From Sapria himalayana (lineage: Eukaryota; Streptophyta; Magnoliopsida; Malpighiales; Rafflesiaceae), in NCBI GenBank assembly GCA_029783825.1, contig JAREIK010002454.1, positions 91,998 through 155,997 on the forward strand: DNA of 64,000 nt. Direction: 5' to 3'. The notes below the pieces were generated by a model, which worked only from the letters and a program-made list of their open reading frames with translations, ran no database searches and had not been told where the DNA came from. Below are positions 41,101 through 54,151 of this stretch, one piece after another (the first letter of the stretch is position 1; each line of letters opens with the position of its first letter). The position numbers and the translations under genes are program-made.

Positions 41101-44100
41101 GTTTTGTCATTCTTTAAATAAAAACTATAAATCACTATAGGTCTAAACAATTAATTCACTAAACTCCTAAACCACAAAACACCTAAATACTTAAACCATT
41201 TAACCGGTATATCCTGAAAAATAAATAATAAATCTCGATTTTATTTGTATTAATTATAATTTCAAATATTCATTTTAATTATTTATTTGTTTATTATTAT
41301 AGAATTATAAATTACAAAATAAATTATGAGTAAGACAAATATAATTTAAATAATTTATTTTTAAAAGCAAAAATATAAACTTATAAAAAAAGCAAAACAT
41401 TAAAAAAAATTATTATTTAGTAATATATTTTACTTTGATTTGAATAAATTTATATTTTGCAAATACTTTTTAACTAATAACTATTTTATTAATAATAGTT
41501 TATTAATTTATTTTTTGATCATTATTATAATATCTAGCAATATAATAATCTATATTGAATTAAATGAATTATAATTATGATGATTATTATAAATAAATAT
41601 TATATTTACATTTGAAAAAAATTTAAAAATTATTATATTTTCAAAGGATATAATCTTCAAAATTTAGAAAAAATAATAAAAATAAATTTTTTGATATATC
41701 ATTGTTGAAATAAAACTTATAAACCACTAAATGCCTAAACAATTAAACATCTACTTACCTAAACACAAAAGCTCCTAAATACTTAAACCTTTAATCTCGT
41801 AAACCTTAAATATAATTTAAATAATTTATTAAAATATTAATTACAAAATAAATTATGAGTGATACAAATATAATTTTAATAATTTATTTTTCATCATAAA
41901 AATATATAAGTTTATAAAAAGAAGCAAAAACTAAAAAACAAAAATTATTATTTAGTAATAAATTTTAGTTGGATTTTGAATAATTTTAGGTTTTGCTATT
42001 ATATTTTAATTTATATCCATCATAATAATAATAACATATTAATTTATTTTTTGATAATTGATATCATATCTATCAATAAAATTGTTTATATTTAGTTTAT
42101 ATTATATATAATTATAATGATTTTTATTACTAAATATTGTATTCACATTTTTAAAAAATTTTAAAATTATTATATTTTCTAAGGTTATAACCTTTGAAAA
42201 TGTGAAAAATATCAAAAATAATTTTTTTGTTATTTCATTGTTTAAACAAAACCAATAAAGCTCTTAATGCCTAAAAACATAAATCGTTAAAGTCCTAAAC
42301 GACAAAACCTCTAAATACTTAAAATATTAAACTTGTATTCATTAATAATAATTCATAAATCTCATTTTAATTTTTATTCAGTATAATTCTATATTTTTAT
42401 TTTAATTATTTATCAGTTTATTTTTTTTGAAATATTAATTACAAAATAAATTATTAGTGAGACAGATATAATTTAAATTAAACTGGTCTACCCTAAATAA
42501 TAAAGAATAAATCTCATTTTTTTCATTATAATTTTAAATATTCATTTTAATTATTTATATGTTTTTATTTATATAAATATTATTTAAAAAATAAATTAAG
42601 AGTTAGACAAATATAATTTATATAAATTATTTTTCCTCAAAAAATATATAGATAAACTTATTAAAAGAAAAAAAAAATTAAAACAAAAATTTATTATATA
42701 GTAATATAATTTGCTTTGCTTCTGAATCATTATAGGTTTTGTAATTATATTTTAATTGATATCTATATTATTAATAATAGATTATTAATTTATTTTTTGA
42801 TCATTATTAAAATATTTATCAATAATATTGTTTATATTGAATTTAGATGATATATAAATATAATGATTATTATAACTAAATATTGAATTCACATTTGAAA
42901 AAAATTTAAAAATTATTATATTTTCAAAGGTTATAACCTTTGAAAATATAAAAAAATAATAAAAATAAATATTTTGTTTTTTAATTTTTAAATAAACCTA
43001 TAAACCACTAAATCCATACACAGTTAAATCAGTAAACTTCTAAGGCCCATAATTCCTAAATACATAAACCATTAAACTGCTATATACTACTTAATAATTA
43101 AGAAATCTAATTTTTATTTTAATTTATTATTATTTTAAATATTCATTTTAATTATTTATGAGTTTATTTTATATAAATATTTATTACAAAATAAATTATG
43201 AGTGTGATAAATATAATTTTAATAATTTATTTTTAATCAAAAAAAATATATACGCTTATAAAAGAAGTACAAATTTAAAAAATAAAAATTTTTATCCGGT
43301 AATATAAGTTACTTTAATTTTGAATCAATTTGGGTTTTGTAAATATTTTTTAATTAATATCTATCTCATTATTAATTATTCATTAAATTAATTTTTGATC
43401 ATTATTATAATATCTAGCAATAAAATTCTTTATATTCAATTTATATGATATATAATTAATAATATTTGTATAACTAAATAATATATTCACATTTCAAAAA
43501 ATGTTAATTATTATTATTTTTTCAAGGTTATGACCTATGAAAATGAGAAAAAATTACAAACTTTTTTTGTTATTTTATTGTTTAAATAAAACCTATAAAC
43601 CACTAAATGCCTAAAAACATAAATCGCTAAACTCCTAAACGACAAAACTTCTAAATACTTAAACAATTAAATTGGCATACATTAATAATAAATCATAAAT
43701 TTCATTTTAATTTTTATTCAGTTTAATTTTAATTTTTTATTTTAATTATTTATCAATTTATTTTTATAGAAATTTTATTCACAAAATAAATTATTAGTTA
43801 GATATATCTAATTTAAATTAAATCGGTATACCCTAAATAATAAATAATAAAACTAATTTTTTTTCATTATAATTTTAAATATTCATTTTAATTATTTATT
43901 TGTATATTTTTATATAAATATTAATTATAAAATAATTTATGAGTTAAACAATTATAATTTATATAAATTATTTTTATCAAAAAAAACATATGATAAATTT
44001 TTAAAAACAAATTTCAAAACAAAAAATTATTATATAGTAATATATTTTGCTTTACTTTTGAATCATTTTAGGTTTTTTAATTATATTTTAATTGATATAT

Positions 44101-47100
44101 TATCTTATTAATTATATATTATTAATTTATTTTTTGATCATTATTAGAATATTTTTCAATAAAAATGTTTATATTGAATTTATATGATATATAAATATAA
44201 ATATTATTATAACTAAATATAGTATTCACTTTTGAAAAAAATTTTAAAATTATTATATTTTCAAAGATTATAACATTTGAAAATATGAAAAAATAAAAAA
44301 AATAATTTTTGTTATTATATTTTTAAAATAAAATCTATAAACCACAAAATACCTAAATTCTTAATGACTAAACTCCTAAACCCTGAAGCCCATAAATACA
44401 TAAGCCTTTAAATTAGTATACTCTATATAATAAATAATAAATCTCATTTTTATTAATATTCATTATAATTTTAAATAGTCATTTTAATTATTTATCAGTT
44501 TATTTGTATAAAAAATTAATAACAAAATAAATTATTAGTGAGACATATATAATATAAATAATTTATTTTTCATCAAAAAAATATAAGATCATAAAAAGAG
44601 ACAAAATTGTTAAAACAAAATATAATTATTTTGTAATTTATTTTAATTTAATTTTGAATAATTTTAAATTTTCCAATTCTATTTTAATTTATATCATTCT
44701 AATTAATAATAGTTTATTAATTTATTTATTGATCATTATTATTAATAAAATTATTTATATTGATTTTACATTATATATAATTATCAAGTTATTATAACTA
44801 AATATTATATTCCATTTTAAAAAAAAATTTAAAATTATTATATTTTCAAATGTTATAACCTTCAAAAATTAGATAAAATCACCAAAGGCATAAACACTTA
44901 TATTACTAAACCCCAAAACGCCTAAATACTTAAACTATTAAACTTGTATATCCTGAATAATAAATAATAAATCTCAATTTTATTTGTATTCAATATAATT
45001 TTAAATATGTATTTTAATTATTTATTAGTTTATTTTTATAGAATTATAAATTACAAAATAATTTATAAGGAAGACAAATATAATTTAAATAATTTATTTT
45101 TAATAACAAAAATATAAAATTATAAAAAAAGCAAAATATTAAAAAAAATTATTATTTCGTAATATATACTTTGAATTTGAATAAATTTAGATTTTGCAAA
45201 TATATTTTAAATAATATCTATCTTATTAATAATAGTTTATTAATTTATTTATTGATCATTATTATAATATCTAGCAATGTGATTATTTATAGTGAATTTA
45301 AATGACTTATATTTATTAAGATTATTATAACTAAATATTATATTTACATTTGAAAAAAATTTAAAAATTTTTATATTTTCAATGGTTATAACCTTCAAAA
45401 ATTAGGAAAAAAAATAAAAAAAAAATTTTGTTTTATCATTGTTTAAATAAAACTTATAGACCACTACATGCCTAAACACTTAAATCTATAAAATTTTAAA
45501 CATGAAAGCTTTTAAATACTTCAAAGTTTAAACTCGTAAACCTTAAATATAATTTAAATAATTTATTTTTCATCAAAAAAAATATAAGCATATTAAAAGA
45601 AGCAAAAAATAAAAACCAAAAATTATTATTTGGTAATAAATTTTACTTTGTTTTTGAATAATTTTAGGCTTTGCAATTATATTTTAATATATAAATAAAA
45701 TTATTTATATTTAGTTTATATTATATATAATTATAATGATTCTTATCACTAAACATTGTATTGACATTTTAAAAAAATTTAAAATTATTATATTTTCAAA
45801 GGTTATAACCTTAGAAAATGTGAGAAAATATCAAAAATAATTTTTTTTATTTAATTATTTAAATAAATCCTATAAACTACTAAATGCCTAAACACTTAAG
45901 TCAATAACTCCGAAATCTCAAAAACCCTAAATAGATAATCCTTTTAAACTGGTATACCCTAAATAATAAATAATAAATCTCAATAAAATTTTTTTATTAT
46001 AATTTAAATTATTATTTTTAATTATTTATTCGTTTATTTTTATTAAATATTAATTATAATATAAATTATGAGTTAGATAAATATAAATTATATATATTAT
46101 TTTTCATCTAAAAATATAGATAAACTTAAAAAATGAAGAAAAAAATTTCAAAACAAAAATTTATTATATAGTAATATATTTTGCTTTCCTTCTAAATCAT
46201 TTTAGGTCTTGTAATTATATTTTAATTGATATCTATCTTATTGATAATAGATTATTAATTTATTTTTTCATCATTATTAGAATATTTATCAAAAAAATTA
46301 TTTATATTGAATTTATATGAAATATAAATATAATGATTATTATAACTAAATATTGAATTCACTTTTGAAATAAATTTAAAAATTATTATATTTTCAAAGT
46401 TTATAATATTTGAAAATATCAAAAAATAATAAAATTTTCAAATTTTTTGTTTATTTAATTTTTAAATAAAACCTATAACCACTAAATGCATACACAGTTC
46501 AATCAGTAAACTTCTGAACCTCGTAATGTCTAAATACATAAACCATTAAAATCCTATATAATAATTAATAATTAATAAATCTAATTTTTATTTCTATTCA
46601 TTATAATTTTAAATATTTATTTTAATTATTTATTAGTTTATTTCTATAGAAATATTTCTTACAAAATAAATTATGAGTGCGAGAAATATAACTTAAATAA
46701 ATTTTTTAATCAAAAAAAATATTTACGCTTATAAAAGAATTATAAATTTAAAAATTAAAAATTATTATTAAGTAATATAAGTTACTTAAATTTTAAATCA
46801 ATTTGGGTTTTGTAAATATTTTTAAATTAATATCTATCTTAATATTAAAAGTTTATAACTTAAAATTTTGATCATTATTATAATATCTATTAATAAAATT
46901 ATTTATATTAAATTTCTATGATATATAATTATTAATATTATTATAACAAAATATTGTATTAAAATTTCAAAAAAAATTTAATATTATTTTTTCAAATGTT
47001 ATAACCTATGAAAATGATAAAAAATTATAAAATTTTTTATTTTATTTTATTTTTTTAAATAAAACCTAAAAATCACTAAAAGCCTAAAAACATAAATCAC

Positions 47101-48480
47101 TAAACTCCCAATGACAAAACCTATAAATACTTAAATCATTAAGCTGGTATACATTAATAATAAATCATAAATCGCATTTTAATTTTTATTCTATAGAATT
47201 TTAAATTTTTATTTTAATTATTTATAAATTTATTTTATAGAAATAATAATTACAAAATAAATTATTAGTGAGATGGATCTAATTTAAATTAAACTGGTAT
47301 ATTTAAATAATAAATATGATTTTTTTTTCATTATAATTTTAAATATTCATTTTAATTATTTATTTGTTTATTTTTATATAAATATTAATTACAAAATAAA
47401 TTGAGTTAGACCAATATAATTTATATAAATAATTTTTCATTAAAAAATTATTGATATACTTTTTAAAAGAAAAAAAAATTTCAAAACAAAAAATTATTAT
47501 ATAGTAATATATTTTGCTTTTCTTCTAAATCATTTTAGGTTTTGTAATTATATTTTAATTGATATCTATCTTATTAATAATAGATTATTAATTTATTTTA
47601 TGATCATTATTAGAATATTTATCAATAAAATTGTTTATATTGAATTAATATGATATAAAAATATAATGAATATAATAACTAAATATTGTATTCACATATA
47701 AAAAAAATTTTAAAATTATTATATTTTCAAAGGTTATAACCTTTGAAAATATCAAAAAATAAAAAAAATAAATATTTTATTATTTTATTTTTTTAATAAA
47801 ACCTATAAACCACTTAATGCATACACAGTTAAATCAGTACACTCATAAACCTCATAATGCCTAAATACATAAACCATTAAACCATTATATACTACTTAAT
47901 AATTAATAAATCTAATTTTTATTTCTATTTATTATAATTTTAAATATTCATTTTAATTATTTATTAGTTTATTTTTATAGAAATATTTATTACAAATTAA
48001 ATTATGAGAGCGACATATATATTTTAATTAATTTATTTTAAATCAAAAAAAACTATATGCATTATAAAAGAAGCATATATTTAACAATTAAAAATTATTA
48101 TCCAGTAATATAATTTACTTTAATTTTGAATCAATTTGGGTTTTGTAAATATTTTTTAATTAATATCTATCTTTTTATTAATAGTTTATTAATTTAAATT
48201 TGATCATTATTATATTATCTATAAATAAAATTGTTTATATTGACCTTATATGTTATATAATTATTAATATTAAAAAAACTAAATATTGTATTTACATTTC
48301 AAAAAATTTTAAATATTATTATATTTTCAAAGGTTATATCCTATGAAAATGAAAAAAAAGTACAAATTTTTTTTATGTTATTTTATTGTTTAAATAAAAT
48401 AACATAAACCACTAAATGCCGAAAAACATAAATAGCTAAACTCCTAAATGACAAAACATTTAAATACTTAAACAATTAAA
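38141..48480 (-). repeat. Satellite array, reverse orientation, proximal to module C
   Basis: About sixteen to seventeen monomers read on the minus strand, of both the ~590 and ~745 bp classes, with no module, insert or gene. The longest perfect palindrome I found, 36 bp, is at 38706-38741. The block ends at ACTTAAACAATTAA near 48465-48478. Confidence 0.92.
38706..38741. other. 36 bp perfect palindrome (longest seen)
   Basis: The half-site TCACATTTTCAAAGGTTA is followed by its exact reverse complement with no spacer. It is the same monomer element as at 83-110, with four extra matching bases on each side. Confidence 0.95.
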
Positions 48481-48490
48481 AAGTTTATCT
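48465..48490. other. Right inversion breakpoint, satellite polarity switch
   Basis: Reverse-orientation satellite ends at CTTAAACAATTAA and forward satellite starts at AAAAAGTTTATCTATATT. The forward part corresponds to position ~370 in the copy before module A. Rejoining it to the reverse complement of 28493 onward leaves a gap of roughly 300 bp of monomer, so this side lost sequence. Confidence 0.75.
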
Positions 48491-48780
48491 ATATTATTTT
48501 GTTTAAAAATAATTTATATAAATTATATTTGTGTAACTCATAATTTATTTTATAATTAATATTTATATAAAAATAAACAAATAAATAATTAAATTTGAAT
48601 ATTTAAAATTAAAATGAAAAAAAAATGAGATTTATTCTTTATTAATTAGGATATACCGGTTTAATTTAAATTAGATCTGTCTCACTAATAATTTATTTTG
48701 TAATTAATATTTCTATAAAAATAAACTGATAAATAATTAAAATAATAATTAAAATTATACTAAATAATTAAAATAATTAT
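48481..48780 (+). repeat. Partial satellite monomer before module D
   Basis: Matches 371-680 and about 15565-15872, the sequence that precedes modules A and B. Confidence 0.9.
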
Positions 48781-51222
48781 TCTACAAGGATTGCTAAAGC
48801 TCTAACCAAAATAATAGGAGCTTCTACTTTATCTCTATTATGTCTCATCATATTTGATGCTGAATCACTGGGCTATCAAAGGTAATTTGACTCATGTATG
48901 CTAACAGACTAAACCAAAGTTGTACCCCTATGTGTTGAAATAGCTAGTTGTTGAGGATGCTATTTATATTGATTATTGTAATTTATTCTAAAATATCTCT
49001 CTTGCACACACTAAAAGAAATTTTTTTAAAACATAGTTCACCTCTAAAAAAATAACCACCTTGTAGCCTATTAGAACAAAATAGCCTCAGGGCAAGAAGT
49101 ATGGGCTCTCTTTCAATCAAGAATCAAAAAATTTATTTTATTGTCATGTCTAAGCCCCCTTTTCATATCCTCATGGATATAAAAAGTATCATTTCTTTCT
49201 TTTTATATTAAATGAGTTATGTATACAAGCTTACAATACCCAAAATGTTGTAAATTAATCTTATTCATATCTATAAAAGTTTTTAATCATTGCTGAAAAT
49301 ATTAGTCTTTCATATTGACACTTGAGGTCAAAAATCAAAGGAAAAAGCCAGTCATATCTTCAATCCCAAAAATTTTAGCTATAGAAAGTTATAAAGAGTA
49401 GTACTCGAGATTTAACTATTTCTAGGGTCATGACTTTTTCTCTTGAGGGATGTCCAAAGTTACAATCATTCCTAGTGCAATGACTTTGCAATATAAAGAT
49501 AAAAAGCACAAGCTATGGTCATATCCAATACTATGACCCAGTATTATAGTGATTAAATATGTATTCATGATCATTCTTAGTGCAATAACAATATGTTCAA
49601 CAAAGAGACTCAAGTTATGGCATATTCTCATCGATTTGATTTTGTGTTCTAGAGATAAAATATACAATTATGTCCATTGCTAATGCTACAATAATCTAAA
49701 GCTAGAAAGATACTGAATCAATAACTCACCCCTTGAGTCATGACTTTGTGTTACATATACAAAAAAGATAAATCTGTGACATTCCTAAAAGTTGTGAATT
49801 TCAATTTTAATTTAACACTTAGTCATTTGATTATAAAAGTGCAAAAAATGAGATTTAGGATTTAGGTTTTGTGAATTAGGGTTATAGTTTATGGTTTAAG
49901 GTTTAGGTTTTATAGTTTAGGGTTTATGGTTTTTTTTTGTTTTTTTTTTTGAAAAATACACACTTTATTTATCATATAGGCACACAACTTACAAGAGACT
50001 AAAAAGCTGACTAATTTAGACCAGCCCACCAAATCCTATGCACCTTATTGATTCTATGCATAAAATACATAAAAAACATAATGCCTAATAATTCCTAGCA
50101 TACGAATAAAACTAAAATCACCTGGAATTCCTGGACTTCAGAGTTGGCATTGAGTCATTATGCGTACTTCGTCCTTTCCATTCAAATTTATCCAAGCCTT
50201 TTAGAGGAACCTGAATGATGCACCATATTAAAGCTATGCAAATATAAGATTGTGCATGTGTGTGACATGTAGTATCAAGTGTTTGCCTATGTCATTGCTA
50301 TGCAATGGAATACATGTAAAACTGAATACCCATAAATCAACAAAACCATATCTAGGCACTTTGTTGATTTATTCTCACCTCTGAATTCCACATTCTTTTG
50401 CTCCAAAGATCTTCAAAAGATTATATCTTGGGTTAGAATGCTTCCTCCTCGAGCTCTAAGAAGTGGTTGTATGTTGCACCAACAAAATATCAAATAATTT
50501 GCATGCATCGGTGTGCATGTGTGATGAGGTCCATCTCATAGTCTAATTATCTTTGCATACAACCAAGCTAGAATACAAGTAAAATTACAAAATGCTATAA
50601 AGATGGGTCTTCTGCTCCAGAGAGAGTAGCAATGCCTAATGTGTATTTACAAAATGCATTAGTGGGCCCCACTTAGAGATACTCATGGGTCCAGTTGCCC
50701 TCATTGCATGCTGCATAGTGAACAGACAAGATTGTGTGTGTTAGTATGTCATGTCCCGTCTCTAGAAGTACATGGTGCATACTAGTCTAAAATACAAATA
50801 AGATCACAAACATAAACTACAAGTTTGAATCTTTCGTTCTAGTGTGGCTGGTCTGGACTCCATTGCTTATTTGCCCTGCTTGGTGATGATTCGGATTTTT
50901 CCGGCTCACCAGTTAATCATTTATTACCCGCTACTCCTGTTGGGTGATGGTTGGGTGGCCCTCTATGCTGTCAGATAGTGCTAGTGGGACCCACTCCTAT
51001 CTACTCATGGGTTTACTCCCGACCAATTTGCTCGATCTCGTCAGTTGTCTGAATTTTATCATCAAAGCTTGCTAGTGGGGCCCTCTACAAGCTGGTGGCC
51101 CATACTTCTGGCTGCTTCAAGGACATTCTACCCCTCTAAATGCTCCACTAAAATGGACAAGAATATGTGCACGTGTGTACTGTGGTCCATCGATATGTGT
51201 GTGTGGTGTAGTAGTATTAGGG
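48781..51222 (+). repeat. 2.45 kb module, copy D
   Basis: Fourth copy, forward. The first ~15 bp are altered (TCTACAAGGATTGCTAAAGC instead of the CCTCTCTCAACTCTAG start). A short deletion near 49088 removes the GGGGGGTTTCAGCA-like stretch seen in B. A 1 bp deletion near 50353 (TATCTAGGCAC against TATCTACGGCAC in B) breaks the frame open in A and B, which argues that the module is not protein-coding. It ends at GTAGTATTAGGG, followed by forward satellite and the same truncated monomer. Confidence 0.88.
49853..49930 (+). repeat. Degenerate telomere-like patch in module D
   Basis: TTTAGGATTTAGGTTTTGTG and following variants up to TTTAGGGTTTATGG; homologous to the patches in A, B and C. Confidence 0.72.
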
Positions 51223-53566
51223 TTTAGGAGTTTAGTAATTTAATATTTATTTATTTTGTGGTTTATAGGTTTTATTTAAATAATTAAATAACAAAAAATT
51301 TATTTTTATGATTTTTTTATCACTTTCAAGGTTATAACCATTGAAAATATTATTTTTTTAATTTTTTTTCAAATGTTAATACAATATTTAATTATAATAA
51401 TCATAAAAATTAAATATCATGTAAATTCAATATATATAATTTTATTGATCGATATTATAATACTGATCATAAAATAGATTAATAAACTATTATTAATAAG
51501 ATAGATATTAATTAAAATATATTTGCAAAACCTAAAATGATTCAAAATCAAGTACAATATATTACTAAATAATAATTTTTTATTTTTAAATTTTTGATTC
51601 TTTTTATAAGCTTATAAATTTTTTTGATGAAGATAAATTATTTAAATTTTATTTGTCTCATTCATAATTTTATTTTGCAATTAATATTTCTATAAAAATA
51701 AACTAATAAATAATTAAAATAAATATTTAAATTATAATGAATACAAATAAAAATGAGATTTATGATTAATTATTTAGGGTATACCGGTTTAATGGTTTAA
51801 GTATTTAGGAGTTTAGGAGTTTAGTGATTTAAGTATTTAGGCATTTAGTAGTTTATATATTTAATTTAAATAATGAAATAACAAAAAAATTATTTTTCGA
51901 ATTTTTTATAAATTTTGAAGGGTATAACCTTTATAAATATAATAATTTTTTAATTTTTTTCAAGTGTGAATACAATATTTATTTATAATAAACATAATAA
52001 TTATATATCATGTAAATTCAAAATAAACAATTTTATTGATAGATATTAATAAACTAAATATAAATATAAATATAATAATGATCAAAAAATAAATTAATAA
52101 ACTATTATTTATTGATAGATATTTATATATTATTTATAAATACTTAAAACTTTAAAGTTGGTTTAAGTGTTTATGTATTTAAGGGTTTTGTGGTTTTGGG
52201 GTTTAGGAGTTTAATGATTTAAGTGTTTAGGCATTTAGTAGTTTATAGGTTTTATATAAACAATAAAATTACAAAAAAATTATTTTTGTGATTTTATCTA
52301 ATTTTAAAAGATGATAACGTTTAAAAATATAATAATTTTTAAATTATTTTCAAATGTAAATATAATATTTAGTTATAATAATCTTTATAATTATATAACA
52401 TGTAAATTCAATATAGACAATTTTATTGATAAATATTCTAATAATGATCAAAAAATAAAGTCATAATCTATTATTAATAAGATAGATATCAATTAAAATA
52501 TAATTAAAAAAACCTAAAATGATTCAGAAGCAAAGAAAAATATATTACTATATAATAATTTTTTGTTTGGAAAAGTTTTTTTCTTTTAGAAAGTTTATCT
52601 ATAATTTTTTGATGAAAAATAATTTATATAAATTATTTTTGTCTATCTCAATTTATTTTGTAATTAATATTTATATATAAATAAACAAATAAATAATTAA
52701 AATGAATATTTAAAATTATAATGAAAAAAAAATGAGATTTATTATTTAAGGATACCAGTCTAATTTAAATTAGATCTGCCTCACTAATAATTTATTTTGT
52801 AATTAATATTTCTATAAAATAAATTGATAACTAATTAAAATAAAAATTTAAAATTATACTGAATTAAAATTAAAATGAGATTTATGATTTATTATTAACG
52901 TATACCAGTTTAATGATTTAAGTATTTAGAGGTTTTGTCATTAGGAGTTTAGCGATTTATGTTTTTAGGCATTGAGTGGTTTATAGGTTTTATTTAAAAA
53001 AATAAAATAACAAAAAAATTTCTAAACTTTTTTATCATTTTAATATGTTATAACATTTGAAATATAATAATATTTAAAATATTTTGAAATTTTATACAAT
53101 ATTTTGTTATAATAATATTAATATTTATATATCATATAAATTTAATATAAATAATTTTATTGATAGATATTATAATAATAATCAAAAATTACATTTATAA
53201 ACTATTAATATTAAGATAGATATTAATTAAAAAATATTTACAAAACCCAAATTGATTCAAAAAATAAAAGTAACTTTTATTACTTGATAATAATTTTTAA
53301 TATTTAAATTTATACTTCTTTTATAAGCTTATATTTTTATTAGATAAATAATATATTATTTAAATTATATTTGTCTCACTCATAATTTATTTTGTAATAA
53401 ATATTTCTAAATAAATACACTAATAAATAATTAAAATGAATATTTAAAAATATAATAAATAGCAATAAAAAATAGATTTATTAATTATTAAGTAGTATTT
53501 AGCGGTTTAATGGTTTATGTATTTAGGCATAACGACATTTTTGTGTTTACTGATTTAACTTTATAT
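51223..53566 (+). repeat. Satellite array between module D and the hAT element
   Basis: About four forward monomers, the second being the truncated one (about 51925-52312). The monomer continues to TTATATGCATTTAG, where the transposon is inserted. No genes are seen. Confidence 0.92.
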
Positions 53567-53574
53567 GCATTTAG
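53567..53574 (+). repeat. Left target-site duplication of the hAT element
   Basis: GCATTTAG, matching GCATTGAG at 57261-57268 in 7 of 8 positions. An 8 bp duplication is the hallmark of hAT insertion. The left copy has the satellite consensus base, so the mismatch arose in the right copy. Confidence 0.88.
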
Positions 53575-53592
53575 TAGGGCTGCTCACGGGAC
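53575..53592 (+). repeat. Left terminal inverted repeat of the hAT element
   Basis: TAGGGCTGCTCACGGGAC; pairs with 57243-57260, 15 of 18 positions matching. Subterminal GGGATGG/CCATCC-type words follow (about 53668, 53703 and 53746). Confidence 0.88.
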
Positions 53593-54151
53593 TCGGAGAT
53601 TCGCTACCCGAACCGAAGTCTTGTCCCGAAAGAATCAGGACTGAGAAAAATCCATTGACTTTGAATTTTCCCATCCTGTTCTGTCACATATTTTTTCTTT
53701 TGGGATGGTTCCGGCTCTTAAGCAATATCCATCTTGAGAACCGTACCATCCTAAAAATCCAATAATAGAACCAGAAATATATATATATAACATGAAGATG
53801 CCACCATTTCCGCTACTGCCCATCCAATACCTACGCACCTATTGCTATTCCGACGAGTTCCACGCCACATCACGGCATTCCAGCCATGTTCAGTTAGATC
53901 TAGCCCTTGTTCGTCGCAATTCTAGTTGCCTCCACCGTGTCTAAGATGCCGCCAGCCTTTTGGTTTGTTTTTCTGATGAGAATTGAGTGATTAAATATTA
54001 TTATTATGTGTCTTAGTCAGTTTTTTTGAGTATTGGTTGTGGTGTTGTGGTTGGGCCGAATGAGTGGGTTGAATGTGTTACAGTCAGTTTTGTAGAGCTT
54101 GCTTGTTTGAGATATTTATATTTATTTATGCTTAACATATCATATTAATTA
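53593..54151 (+). other. 5' untranslated and subterminal region of the hAT element
   Basis: No convincing frame. It contains subterminal motif copies, a short (AT)n run near 53780, and a pyrimidine/purine-mixed region that could be leader or a 5' intron: TGCAG just before ATGGCACAATCT at about 54164 would fit a splice acceptor. The 66-67 codon frames on both strands at 53565-53838 overlap the terminal repeat region and are not genes. Confidence 0.6.
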
